DNA of 64,000 bases, from the NCBI GenBank assembly GCA_016946835.1, contig JACVTC010000143.1:327501-391500 (forward strand), written 5' to 3'. This DNA comes from Neocallimastix lanati (nom. inval.). Lineage: Eukaryota > Neocallimastigomycota > Neocallimastigomycetes > Neocallimastigales > Neocallimastigaceae. Below the pieces are notes generated by a model. The model saw nothing but the letters and a program-made list of their open reading frames with translations. It had not been told where the DNA came from and did no database searches. Made by a program: the position numbers and the translations under genes. This document shows positions 50,900-63,445 of this stretch, in pieces. Position 1 is the first letter of the stretch, and every line of letters starts with the position of its first letter.

Positions 50900-52545
50900 T
50901 TTTTTTTGGTCATATATATTATAAAATATATATTAAAATTTTATATAATTAAATAAAAAAAAATTACATATATATATATATATATAGTTAAGTTCCATCA
51001 AAGAAAATATAGCAAATAAAGAACAAATGGCAACAGCTGAAAGATATCTAACGGAATGTTCTACAATTACTTTCTATGAAGATAGATTAAAAGCTTTATA
51101 TACAAAATATTTCTTCGATGAATGGTATGATGATGCTAGTTCTATGGTTACATCATTAAAGGGTGCTACTAATGATATTAAGAATAGTCAAAAAGTTAAA
51201 GAATTACTAAATGTAATTTAAAGTATAATAATTTTATTTTATATTATAATTAAATAATTAATGAATTTAATAAAAGTGTTCATATAAAAGAATAATTAAA
51301 ACTTTAATAGAATTAAGAAAAGATATATCAATATACAAATATAAATAATATAAATAATGTTATGTATAATTATATATGAAAAGTAATATTTAAAGTATAA
51401 TATTATATAATATTATATATTAGATTATTTTATATTTAGGTAATCACTTAAATACAGGTAGAAGAGGTAATGCTGCAGGTATCAAACTCGAAAGTATTTT
51501 AAAATTAGTTGATACTAAAACTAATATAGAAGGTAGAATATATACTTTACTTCACTATTTAGTTGATTTAGTTCAAAAGAAATTCCCTGAATTAGAAAAC
51601 TTACATGAAGAATTAACAAATATTGAAGAAGGATCAAAGAGTAATTAAAAATATTAATATTTTTTTTTTTTAAAAAAAAAAAGAAGGAATAAAATAATAA
51701 TTATAATAAATTGTATTTTTAATAATAATAATAAAAATAACAATAATCTTAAAATTTAATAATTACTATATTTATTATATTCATTATTTTGATGATAAAA
51801 ATAAAAAAATAATGACAATAATATTAACAACAATAAAGTTAGCATTCCTGATATTAGACAAGTACTTACAAATATTAAAAATGGTTTAAAAGATGTTGAA
51901 AATGCTTTAAATAAAATTGAAAAATCTAAAGATTTAAAGAAAGAATGTCCATTCCTTGATATGTTCCCTGAAATAATCAAAGAATTCTATAAAGAAGCAA
52001 AAGAACGTTACGATAAATTAAATAAAAAATTAGATGAAGTTGAAAAGAATTATAATGATCTTTGTTCAAGTTATGGCGAAGATCCAACCAAAATGTCACC
52101 TGAAGAATTCTTCGGTATATTTAAGAATTTCTGGAACCAATTCCAAGTAAATCACTAATTTTTTTATTACTCTATTAAAATTAATTTTTAATTTAATTTA
52201 TTTTTTATTATTAATGTTGTTATTAATATTAAAAAATTGAAACCATTTATTTGAATAAACAATCATTACAAAACTTAATAGCAAGCGAAAAAAGAAAATG
52301 AAGTATTTGAAGCTAAGGAACGTGAAGCTAGGAGGAAAGAAGAACAGCAAAGGATGGCCAAGAAAAAGCGTGAGTCCACCTTAAGAAATAAAGAATTTAG
52401 AGAAGATACTGAATGTAAGGAACGCAATACTTCTTTGAATAATGTTGAAGAAAAGGCAATTGATGAGATTATTAATTCTATTCGTACTGGCAGCGTTTTT
52501 TGTAGTTCAAGACCAAAGAAAAAGACACCAGCGGAACGACCTTGA
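45943..52545 (+). CDS. Diaphanous-type formin, 16 exons
   Basis: The product nucleates and elongates linear actin filaments. Proposed exons: 45943-46176, 46477-46572, 46812-47065, 47205-47445, 47628-47906, 48065-48175, 48380-48621, 48729-48973, 49213-49767, 50037-50231, 50447-50497, 50729-50859, 50988-51212, 51424-51640, 51839-52146, 52282-52545. All are GT-AG and in frame, giving 1215 aa. Order: MGNENS (N-myristoylation-like); GTPase-binding domain (VDVLLQMFELFMDEINIP .. EQKWRMIQ, residues ~70-275); FH3 armadillo region to ~500; coiled coil ~520-600; poly-Pro FH1 ~655-745; FH2 ~755-1140 (GVNLKALNWVKL, KRSQN, GNHLNTGRRGNAAG); C-terminal DAD core (IDEIINSIRTGSVF then SSRPKKK, ~1188-1210). GBD plus DAD implies Rho-type autoinhibition. 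Exon 4 has an unusual triplicated helix. In-frame sequence continues past the TGA. The exon 13/14 junction was chosen so that ELLN joins IILYLGNHLN. Confidence 0.93.
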
Positions 52546-52973
52546 AAAGATAAACATTGTTCTAAAAAAGCAATTGATGTAAAATATTCACCTAAAACCC
52601 AAACTAGTTCACCTACCAAATCAGTGAATTTCCAATTATAAATTTAGAAAAATATATAATAAAAATTAAAAAATAAATAAAAATAATAAAAATAATATAT
52701 ATATATATATTGAGAATAAACATTAAAACAAAAGATAAAAATAAAACAAAAATATATTAAAATAAAATAAAAAAAAAAAAAAACTTTATATGTTATTATA
52801 TGAATAGAAGTAACATTAAATAATAGTTATTGAAATAATTAAAAGTTTATTACAAAATTTTATTTATTAGGTTGTCGTTAATACCTTTATAAATGTATAT
52901 TATTATAATTTAGATATTATATATTGTATAATATAAAAATAAAAATAAAAATGTAAAATATAAAAAAAATATA

Positions 52974-53008
<35 letters not shown>

Positions 53009-53344
53009 TAAAAAAAAAATAAAAAATAAAAAAAAAATAAAAAAATAACTTTGATAATATTTATTAAAGTTATAAATAATAAATTTTAGTAATAAGCCCT
53101 GCTATTAAAGCTCAATGGTGTTTGAAAAATCTAACAATAAATAAATAAAATGAAAAAAAATAAAATACAATAATTATATATATATATATAAAATACTCAT
53201 ACTCATAATAATGATTCATTAAATAGTTTAATTAGTAAGAACAAACATATTAGAAATTGAAATAATGAAAATGAAAAAAATATTGTATTTGAAATTATAA
53301 AAATTTGTCAATCACTGAAAGATTAATTGAAAATTGTAATGATT

Positions 53345-53560
53345 ATTTATATATATATGAGGGTTGCTCTTCCGACGGTATAAACGAAAACTAACCAAGT
53401 GAGTCAACGCTGAAAATGCTGTAAGACAGGCTAGCAGGGCCAATGCCTCTGAAGGAAAAGATCATATAAGATAGTCAATTCAAGTCCTAATCTAGAATAA
53501 GAATTCCTCTTAAAAACAGAAATCTTATAATCTGGAGGTGAAATTCGTTACTATGAATTT
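53345..53560 (+). mobile_element. LINE-like 3' fragment, second family, copy 2
   Basis: A block paired with 43840-44060. A frame reads LFRRYKRKLTK, stop, VNAENAVRQASRANASEGKD. The VNAE..RQAS..A pattern recurs in the other LINE tails of the window (VNAEETARQASRASATNEDH at 63.6 kb). It ends before AT-rich DNA at 53560. No tail repeat is clear. Confidence 0.55.
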
Positions 53561-53770
53561 TTTTTAAAATTTATTTATATAGTTTATATTTTGAATATTG
53601 CTTATATTTCATGTTACTATTTAAAATATTATTATGTCCAAATTGGACAATTAAATTTTATTTTTACATAATTGTGTTTTTTTTTTTTTTAAAAAAAAAA
53701 AAATATATCCATATAATTAATAAATGAATAAACAAATAAAGTTTAAAATTCCTAATAATTGAGACTGTAA

Positions 53771-53807
<37 letters not shown>

Positions 53808-54165
53808 ATTTTAAAAAATTAATAAAAAAGAAAAAAAAAATTACTTTTGCTTTTCGTAATTTTATTAAATTTGATAAATTTATTTACAAGTTTCAATTTA
53901 TTAATAACTGAAATTTACTTTATAAAACTGAGAATTATTATTATATTTATTATATAAATAATTAAAAATATTAAAAGATTAAATTTATATATTTAATAAA
54001 TACTAATAAAAAAAAATTAAATAAATATATAATAGATTAAATAAAAAATGTTCATATATATATATATTAAAAGATAAATAATTAAAAATTTAAAAAAAAA
54101 ATAAAAAAAAAAAAAAAATAATAATAAATAAATAAATAAAAAATATTATTTATATAAAATATAAA

Positions 54166-54211
<46 letters not shown>

Positions 54212-54379
54212 TTAAATTGTTATTATATTTATGATTTAAATTTTATTATCCTATAATTATATTTCTTATTATCATTATTTCTTTATTTAAATAATGAAAT
54301 ATTATAATATTTAAAATAATAAATCAAATTCATTATTATATTTATTATTTATAATAGATTTTTAATTATAATTAACTAT
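53561..54379. other. AT-rich intergenic DNA between formin and the minus-strand gene
   Basis: Poly-A/T and an (AAT)n stretch at 54164-54208. The two flanking genes converge here, so both 3' UTRs should lie in or near this stretch; no specific poly-A signal can be singled out from the background. Confidence 0.55.
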
Positions 54380-55516
54380 TTAAAAATCAACATCCATTGA
54401 ATCTGCTGGTTGAGTATTATTATTATTATTATTAGAGCCAACCGTATTTGTTGTAGGGATAGTATCATTATCATGATGATCTATATTAGATGGAAGAAGA
54501 TCATCTTTATAATCAAATAAATCAGTATAGTTGTTTTTATTGTTACCTTCTGTATTTATTTTGTTTGGAACAAATTTAATATTACTTTGTAATTCAGTAT
54601 TATTACGTGATATTCTATTCATTAGTGCAGAAGATGTAATTGGAGAAGGGGATGTAGAGAACGATGATGATGATAAATTACCATAGTATCGATATGTTTC
54701 TTCTGAATGTGGTATTTCCATCTCTTTTCTTGAAGATGGCGAAGAATTTGTAGATGACATTAGACTATTATCAAGATTCATAGGCATAGATATTGGTGAT
54801 ATTGGTAATATTGAACTAGTATTCATATTTATACTAGAATTATTCTGGGTTGTGGGTATTGGTATAGCATCAGAAGTTGTATATGAATTATTTTGCTTAT
54901 CGGGGGTTTTACTTATAGAAAGAAATGGTAATTCATTGGTTATTACTGCTGAAGTTGGAGTTGATGAATTTGATACATTATTAATACTATTAAATGAATT
55001 ATCTTCCATATCTTTATTTTGATTGGTAGAAATGATTAAACTATTATCACTGACACTACTTTCTATCATATTTTGTAGAGGTTGTTTCCATGGTATAGGT
55101 TTAAATAAGACCAATTCACTTCCAGTACTTTCGGATTTCTTTTGTTTTTGATAAGGTACTGGTGATGAAGAATAATCTGATGAATTTCCATTATTCTTTA
55201 AAATAGGTGAACGATTTGGACTAAGCATTGAATTATTTTCATTTAATTCTTTTGTAAATGATAAAAATGGAGAATCAGATGAATTTATACCCAAATTCCA
55301 ATAGAGATTCTTATTTCTAACTGATGAAGGTAAATTAATAATTAATTTTGAATTCATTAGTTTTTCAGTTGAAAATATATCTTTTATATCTATATAATAG
55401 AACAATAATAAAATAATAAATAATAAATAAATTTCATGTAAAAACACAAATAAAAAAAAATAATAATAATAATAATAATAATTATTTATATATATTGAAA
55501 TAATTTTTTTACAATA

Positions 55517-55579
<63 letters not shown>

Positions 55580-57054
55580 TGTGTAATTTTAATTTTGATG
55601 ATTTATATAAAACATGTTATATTTTTATATAAATGTTTGTTTATTTATTATTTATTTATTAATTTATTAATTTTTCATTATATAGTTATTAAAAAATATT
55701 ATATATTATTATTGTGTATGAACAAAAACAATAAAAGAAATATAAAAATTTAAGAAATAAAGAGAAAAAGAAAAAGAAGAAGAAAAAAAAAAAAAAAAAG
55801 GAACAATATATATTATAAAAAAACATAAAATTTTATTATTATTTATAAAAATTTTATGGTAATAATATGGTGGTTAAATTAAGTAAATATATATAGTGTA
55901 TTATTAATATTTGTTATGACCATTATGTAATTTTTATATGATTGTCATTATATTGGCATTTTTACAAATATTTCATTAGTGAAGTTTTGAATAATAAATG
56001 TAAATAAAAAATTCATTAAAAAATAATATTGTATTGTTTTAGTAAAATCCAAAGTATATGAACAAATTCAAAAAACGATAAACATAATTTAAATGAAAAA
56101 TAAAATAAAATAATAATAATAATAATAAAATAAAAATATAAAAAAAAATTATAAAAATAATACACTTATAAAAAATAACTATACTAATAATAATAATGAT
56201 ATAAATTTTATTCTAAATAAACATAATATAAATAATAATAAAGTATATTTACCATCTACATTTTTAAGGTTTTCTTCATCTCTTAATTCTGAAAGGTGTG
56301 ATGAATCTGAAGAATAATTTGGTATAGAAATAGGTGTAGAAACAGAATTCGGTATAATATCATTATTAGAAGAATTATTAATGAAATTGGAAGAGGATGT
56401 TAATTCAATGGAATGTAAATCATCTCTTATTGACAGTAGATTGCTATCATTTTTACTTTTATTTATAGAGGAGATAGAAGAAATAGAAGAAAATGAACCC
56501 TCTGACTTTAAAGCAGAAGGAGGTACTATAGGAGTTGATGAACGTACTGGAATTATTGCATCACGTTTAGAGATGGGTGTTGAAATTGCTATTGGAGTTG
56601 ATGTATATACTGGTGAGGTTGATGCTGAAACAATTGGTGAGGTTATTGCATCGGAGTTTGTATCAATCTTGATAGATTTATGTGCTGGCATAAAAGGTTC
56701 ATTTGAATCAATTTCATAAGAATTGGTAACATCATCTTGTATTTCATTATTAAAAGAAGTGAACATACTTTTATTCTTTCTTTTATTATTTATAGTATTA
56801 TGAACAGCAAATGATTGTTTATCTATTGAAGAAACATTTGGGGCAAATGAAATTGGTGATATTCTTTCAAAATTTTGATTTGAAGTATTAGTATTAAAAA
56901 GTTTTCTTTTTTTAAATTGATTTTTATTATATGCATGATTTGAATTAAAATCTATTCGACCATCCTCTTCAAAAAACGTAAGTTCATTTTCAATTTCATC
57001 CTCATCCAAAAAATGAACTAAATTATTACGACTTTTCTTTGAATCTTCTGCCAT
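54380..57054 (-). CDS. Ser/Asn/Thr-rich protein of unknown function, two exons
   Basis: Exon 1 is complement(56253..57054) and exon 2 complement(54380..55389). A GT-AG intron of 863 nt joins them in frame (..NVD|IKDIFSTEK..) into 603 aa. The N-terminus is acidic: MAEDSKKSRNNLVHFLDEDE then ELTFFEEDGRIDFN. A basic KKRKLFN patch near residue 50 could be a nuclear signal. The middle is disordered, with many S/T-P sites (TSPIVSASTSPVYTSTPIAI). Exon 2 has two less biased segments, LPSSVRNKNLYWNLGIN and ELVLFKPIPWKQPLQNMIES, which look like short conserved motifs. The end is QPADSMDVDF. No domain, membrane segment or signal peptide is visible. A regulatory or scaffold protein is plausible from composition alone. 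Confidence 0.75.
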
Positions 57055-57399
57055 ATATATTATCTCAGAATTATTTATTTTTTATATCCTGTGTTTTTTA
57101 TTATGGAATGAAATATTATATCAATTATTTAACTTTTAAATAATTATTTTTTTATTTTTATTTATCTTTATGAAATTATTATTGAAAATGTATTATTGAA
57201 TATATTTATAAAATATAATAAAATATAATAATAATAAAATTGATAAATACAATAAAAAATAATTAATATATTTTAAATTTATATACTAATAATTATATAT
57301 CATTAAACTATTTCTAATATTAAAATATTTTTTTTTTTTTATTCACTTAATACCATTTCAATAAATTATATAAAATTATACTATAATTAATTATAATCA

Positions 57400-57650
57400 A
57401 TGTAAATATCTTTAAAATTATTAAAAAAAATATTATATATATATAATAGTGAAATTATAAATAAATTACATTTACAATTTCACTATTATATATAAATATT
57501 ATTTTTTTTAATAATTTTTTATCACTATTCTTAATTATAATTAACATAAATATCTTTAAAATTATTAAATAATTTTCATTCATAATTTCACTATTATATA
57601 TATAATATTTCTTTTTAATAATTTTTTATCACTATTCCTAAATATTTAAT
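57400..57650. repeat. Inverted and direct repeats around AATAGTGAAATTATAA
   Basis: TATATAATAGTGAAATT (about 57436-57455) faces AATTTCACTATTATATATA (57475-57493), forming a hairpin. The right arm, with its flank TTTTTATCACTATTC and AACATAAATATCTTTAAAAT, recurs at 57585-57635. A compact foldback unit duplicated once would explain it. Confidence 0.7.
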
Positions 57651-58977
57651 TGAAATACAATTATAATTTTTATTTTTGTATATTAATTATATACAAAAAG
57701 CCAATTTTACTTCCATTTTTAAAATTTCATGTATTCGAGTAATAGTTTTTTTTTTTTTTTTTTTTTTTTGGATTATTTATATAATTTATATAATTACCTA
57801 CTTTATTTAATTATATTTTATTTAATTGAATAAATAACAAATGATAAAAGAGAAATATTAAAAAATATTATTGAAAGTATTAATAATATTGAATTAAAAT
57901 GTATTTAAAGTATTACTGATTTTAATATATATATGAAAGAATTTTTGTCTTTAATGATATATTATCTATTATTTGTTTATTTAATATCTCAATGTTTTAA
58001 ATATAAACTATTATTTTAAAGGTTTTTTTTAAAGAAAAAAAATAAAGAATTTACTGAAAAAAAAATATTAAACTATAATATATAAATGTTTTATCATTAT
58101 TTCCTTTCTTTTCTTTTTTTTTCTTTTTTTTTTTTTTTTTTTTATTTTTCTTATTACATTAAATAATTAATTTTTTCAATAATAAAAAACCTTCTGGAAA
58201 AAAGAAAAATTAAGAAAATTATAAAATTTTAATAAATAATTTTATTTTAATTATTACTATATTTATTATTTATATAGATTAATATAATTATATTAATTAT
58301 ATATTATAAATTAAATGTTTCAATATAAGATATATAAAATTTTCTTTTATATATTAAAAATAATTTTAATAGAAAAAAAAAAAAAAAAAATTAAAAATTT
58401 TTAAAAATGTAAATGTACAATATGTGGCTAATATTGATCAGATGAATTATTATGTATAATTAATTGTTATACAATGTACATTAATTTAAATTTTTTTTTT
58501 AAATATTTTTTAAAAATTTTAAAACTAATTTTTTCACTTTTTTTTATATACATTGTGGCCAAATTAAAACAATTAATATTAACATATATACTCCATACTC
58601 TTAAGGCAATTATATAAAATAAAATATAAATATATATACAAAATATGAAATATATAAAATAATGAAAAAATAATGAAAATATATATAATGAAATATATAA
58701 TGAAGAAATTGTAAAGAATGTATATGTGAAGAATATATAAAATGATGAATATATATATTAAAAAAAAAGGAAGGTATCATTATATAGTATAATTATTAGT
58801 TGCTATTTGAATTGATATTTTTTATCATTATCAATAAAATGTAAAATTTTCCTTTTCATATAAATTTGATTAATATATTATGACACTTTTTTTTTCTTTT
58901 ATTATTTTTTAATCATCTTTTCTTATTATAAATAGTAATTCAATTGATTAATTGATTACTTATTATCATTAGCATTA

Positions 58978-59300
58978 TTTATTATTTATTATTAAATTTT
59001 TTATTATTTATTTATTATTTATTTATTATTTATTATTTATTATTTATTATTTATTATTTATTATTTATTATTCAGTTATTTATTATTTATTATTTATTAT
59101 TTATTATTTATTATTTATTATTTATTATTTATTATTTATTATTTATTATTTATTATTTATTATTTATTATTTATTATTTATTATTTATTATTTATTATTT
59201 ATTATTTATTATTTATTATTCAATTATTTATTATTTATTATTTATTATTTATTATTTATTTAATTAATTAATTATTTATTTAATTATTTATTATTTATTA
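58978..59300. repeat. 7-bp minisatellite (TATTATT)n
   Basis: About 300 bp of the heptamer TTATTTA/TATTATT in near-perfect register, interrupted by TATTCAGTTATT at 59070 and TATTCAATTATT at 59217. Confidence 0.95.
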
Positions 59301-59533
59301 TTTAATTTTTAATTTATAAATGAATAATATAAAAGATTAAATATATTTATAAAGTTTATTCTAATTACTTGATTATTAAAATAAAATTTTAAATAGAATA
59401 GAATAAAGTTAATGCTTTTCTATTCTATTATGCTGTAAAAATGACATTATAAAAAAAAATAAATTAAAAAAATTTTTATGATTATAAAAGGGTATTTTAA
59501 ATCTAAAAAAAAAATGAATATAACTAAATATTG

Positions 59534-59800
59534 AACCAAGGTTCTATCTTGGTTATTAGTCCAGAGGATAGCATAAATAAGTCTCCTGGTTCGGTCCTGC
59601 CCTTTAATTCATTTCTAGTTTTCCTCACAAGAGTTTTTTTTTTGGGAATATGGTGGTTAGAATTACAAATAAGTATTTCCACATAGACAAGATGCTGTCC
59701 TAATAGCTGTGGGCTTGATAGGGTAGCGCAAGTACCATCATTTAATATATTTACAAGAGAATTAATTCAAAGCCCAAGGTACACATATATATAGATTCTA
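59534..59800 (+). repeat. tRNA-like / SINE-like GC-richer block
   Basis: Begins with a 7-bp stem and 7-nt loop (AACCAAG-GTTCTAT-CTTGGTT, 59534-59554). An A-box-like TAGTCCAGAGG follows at 59557-59567, then GATAGCAT and a B-box-like GGTTCGGTCC at 59588-59597. The spacing is shorter than in a true tRNA and no acceptor stem closes, so it is not a functional tRNA. The block continues unusually GC-rich to about 59785, then AT-rich to the MULE insertion. It may be the upstream part of the repeat whose remainder lies beyond the MULE at 62608. Confidence 0.45.
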
Positions 59801-59868
59801 CATTAACAATATATATATATATTCTACATAAGCAATCTTTCTGACTAATATATAATTACCAAGTGAGC

Positions 59869-62598
59869 AGGAGAGTTGCATTTCGCAAAACAGCTTATTG
59901 ATATAAATAAATGAATAAATGAATAAATAAAAATTCAAAATAATTTTTTTTAAACTTGTTTTTATTATATTTATATATTTAATAATATTTTTTAATATTT
60001 TGTAAAATCGTAATAAAATAATTATTTATAATATGTAAATATAAAAATATATTTTAATATTTTGTAAAAAAATAATATTATAATAACAATATTTTAATAA
60101 AAAAAAATATATTTTTATAATAACAATATTTTATCATAAAATATATTTTAATGTTCTTAAGCTAACCTAATCCAATAAAGATTATATATACATTATTGTA
60201 TTTATTCATTTATTCTCTTTTTAAAATAATTTTTACTATTAAAAAATTATTATTACATATGACAGAATTTATTTGGTCAATTTTCTGTCATTTCTTAATA
60301 ATTTATTATTAATCAATAATTTTAATATTTAAATCATTTAATCACTTCAACCATAATTCAATGAAATTATTTCTAACACTTTCCTTTTTTTTTTTAAAAG
60401 AAATTCTATAATTTTGTAATATTTAACTAAAGTCTTGATGTCCGTATTAATTTATTTTGTTTTTTATTTTTAAAAATTCTGGCAGTTCTCCTTTCGTAAT
60501 CATTGTAATATTTGAATTCTTCTTTTTGCAATTCCCATAATAATTGAAAAAAAGTGTTTTTTTTTGTAAATAATTTTTTTAAGTATTTATTAAAAGTTTC
60601 TGAAACATTATTTGTAATATGCTCAATATTATCATAACAATTCCAATTTTCAGTTTCATAGCTAATTATATAGGTATTTTTAAAATATTCTAAAAATTCT
60701 AAAAATAGAACATAATTATATTCTTGACATTCACTTTTTATTTTACTATAAATATCATATATATATTAGATTAATAAAAGGAAAGTTTGAAATATTTTTA
60801 TAATAAATATACAAATCTTTTATTTTTTCAACTTTATTACCACATAACTCATTTTTTTGAATTTCTAATGCTCTTTTAAAATGCCATATACAATATTTAA
60901 TATTTGCATTAATATAAACTTTTTCTGCAGCATTAGATATGACTTTTTAAAATTGCAAGTAAATATTTTTTGTGTAATTTCAATACTGTTATATTTATTT
61001 GAATTTTTTTTTAACCTATGAAATATTATTTAAAGAAATTAAATAAAAAATCAAATAAATATAAGTTATTTGCTATTTATTTTTTAATATGGAAAAGGAA
61101 GTAGTGTAAAAACAATTTAATCCTGTGACATAGGTTCTAGTTATGAATACTTGATAATTAAATATAGGTGCAATATAAAATGTGCCATCCACAAAAAAAT
61201 GTTTATTTTTAGAAAATAATTCGGCTTGGAATGGAAATTGAAAAACAATTAAATAAAAATTTTATTTTTAAATATCATAAAATTTTCATTCCTTTTTGTT
61301 TTATAATATTTTGATTCATTGGGAATTTCATCAAATATTGTTATATCAGGAGATAGCTGTTTTCTTTTACTTCTTGTTACTTGGGATTTAATTGAATTAT
61401 ATCAAGGACATATAATACCCATACCTTGAGAACTTTATCATATTTACGTTTTATATTTACATTAAAAGGATTGAACTATTTGAAATTTCATCTTTAATTT
61501 TATTTTTTACGATTGATTTAGCTGCTTCAAATCTATTTTCAAGATGATTATGTGAATCATCATATTCTATGATTTGATTCTCATTGTTTAAAATAATGAA
61601 AGATGGACATTTACTTAATGTTTTATATTCATTACATTTATATTTTTTTTGAATTGTCTTTCCTTTTGGATGAAAGATTAAACTTATATTTTCTGTTTAA
61701 AATAATTTGTTCTTTTCCTCTATTAGTTTTGCTTATTTTAATTTTTTGATTTTTCTTCTTTTTTTTTTTTAATAAAAATTTCTAATTAAATATTTTAATG
61801 ATTAATTTTAATAATATATATTTTTAATTATATATATTTTAAATGAAGATTAATTATCTAAATCTTATTTTTTAATTCTTTTATTTATTTTTTAAATAAT
61901 TCTTTTTTTTTTTAATGTACCTAATAAATATAAATTATTTATGAGATTATTATATTTTTTAATATATTATGTATAAAAATTTTATATTATAATTTTATGT
62001 TTATTTTTATATTTAATAACTATTATTATTTTCATCGTTATTATAAAAATATTATTATTGATGCTTCTGTAATTATTGCAACAGTTTATATTATTTATTT
62101 ATTATTTATTATATATTATTTATTATTAATTTATAACATAAAATACTATATGAAAAATATTTTTATGTTTTTCTAAAGTAGTTAAATATTATTTTTATAA
62201 ATTCATTTATATATATATTTGTAAATAATAATAACTAATATTTATAATTTTAATCGTCATTAGTAGTATTAATGACAATCCTTTTATAATTATTACTATA
62301 TTGGTTATATTATATTTTATTTTATTATTATTTTATTTTATTATTACTTTATTTTATTGTTTATTATTTATCAATTATTTATAATTTATATATTTAAACA
62401 GATATTTTATATAAAAAAAATTGTTTAATATTTAAATATTTACTTTAAAAACATAAATACATCAATATATTAATAATATTTAATTTTATATATTTATTTA
62501 TTTAATAATTTTCAATTTGGCGAAATGTAACTATTTTTAATATGCCACATGCTTTCAAAAAATTTACGAAATGCAACTTGGTGAAATGCACCACTTCC
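59869..62598 (-). mobile_element. Nearly complete, inactive MULE with target-site duplication
   Basis: The insertion is bounded by a direct repeat CAAGTGAGC (59860-59868 and 62599-62607); the match extends one more C, so the duplication is 9-10 bp. Terminal inverted repeats are AGGAGAGTTGCATTTCGC at the left, and GGAAGTGGTGCATTTCACC when the right end is read on the minus strand. A further GTTGCATTTCG unit lies just inside the right end. The ends match the MITE at 5062-5454. Between them, on the minus strand, lies a FLYWCH/MULE transposase pseudogene. Length is 2.73 kb. A 9-bp duplication is typical of Mutator-like elements. Confidence 0.88.
60297..61770 (-). pseudogene. Decayed FLYWCH/MULE-type transposase (copy 2)
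   Basis: The minus strand from about 61765 encodes KISKTNRGKEQIILNRKYKF, then after frame changes CNEY .. KCPSFIILNNENQIIEYDD and HNHLEN, a FLYWCH-type zinc finger with Cys/Cys/His/His positions as in copy 1. The rest of the ~490-codon transposase can be followed in pieces to about 60297 (YKTFNEIP-type, CWHFKRAL-type and NCLRDL-type segments). Numerous stops and shifts interrupt it. The three acidic catalytic residues expected in a MULE domain cannot be confirmed across the breaks. The gene is oriented with its 5' end towards the right terminal repeat. Confidence 0.8.
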
Positions 62599-62607
62599 CA
62601 AGTGAGC

Positions 62608-62850
62608 TATCTCGTTGGATTAGGTTATACAGATCAGCTTCAAAGGGAAGTTAGGAACTAAAGACTCCAAGAAAAATTGTATTCGAAAATTCTCAACAAT
62701 AATATGAATATCAGAGTGTCAATGCTGAACACTCAATAAGGCCGTTCAGCAGAAACATATCTACCTATGTGAAAACATACGGACATATTGTGACTATGCC
62801 ATGCCCTGAAAGGGGGGGGGAAACTGAAAATAAGGGCGGTACACACCTGA
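62608..62850 (+). repeat. Dispersed repeat family R, copy B
   Basis: Shares with 5575-5822 the blocks GAGCT, TTAGGTTATA, CTTCAAAG, AATTCTCAACAATAATATGA, GAGTGTCAATGCTGAA-CACTCA, TAAGG and AAGGGCGGTACACAC. It starts exactly at the right-hand target duplication of the MULE, so the MULE inserted into or at the edge of this repeat. Both copies end within 15 bp of the GGGCGGTACA block. Confidence 0.7.
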
Positions 62851-63276
62851 TGAAAAAAAAAAATAAATTATATTTTTATTAACTTTTTTTTATATATCAA
62901 TATTTATTGATGATAAATATATATATTTAATCTTTTAATAGTTTTAATTTATTTTATATTAATACATATTATATATATATATAATATAATAATAATTTTT
63001 TTTTTTTTTAGACTTAGAGTATAATATTATAATAACTTTCAGTTTATTTCAGTTATTAATAAATTAAAATATTCGAATAAATATATCAAATTTAATAAAA
63101 TTTATTATTCAGTTTTAATTTGATTTATTAGAAAAATTATTAGTAACACTTAAGTTGATTTTTTTTTTTTTTTTTAATTCTAATTTTTAAAAATGATGTA
63201 TATTCAAAAAATAAAAGAAAACTATCCAATTATGTATCATTATTAGCTTTAATTGAATTTTTGATTAAAGAAAAAG

Positions 63277-63307
<31 letters not shown>

Positions 63308-63445
63308 AATGGCAGCAAACTTGTTTCATCTTTATTAATTAAATATTTAAAAAAAAATACATGTAATAATAAAAAGAAAAAAAAGATATAAAAAATAAAC
63401 AAAACAAAAAAAAAAAAAAACACAAAATAAAATAAAATAATGGAA
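62851..63445. other. AT-rich intergenic DNA
   Basis: Poly-A/T and TA runs only. The last bases before 63446 are the AAAATAAAATAAAATAA tail of the minus-strand LINE fragment. Confidence 0.55.

Larger units (their letters stand above)
57055..59530. other. AT-rich intergenic DNA
   Basis: This is the upstream flank of the minus-strand gene and beyond. It contains the repeats listed at 57400-57650 and 58978-59300 and a loose inverted repeat near 58400-58530 (AATGTACAATATG facing TATACAATGTACATT). No gene is supported. Confidence 0.6.

Noticed and set aside
56381-56719. Plus-strand frame of 112 codons
   Set aside because: Antisense of exon 1 of the minus-strand gene, whose two exons join cleanly.
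59534-59610. Functional tRNA gene
   Set aside because: Box spacing is too short and no acceptor stem or CCA-end geometry closes; kept only as tRNA-like.
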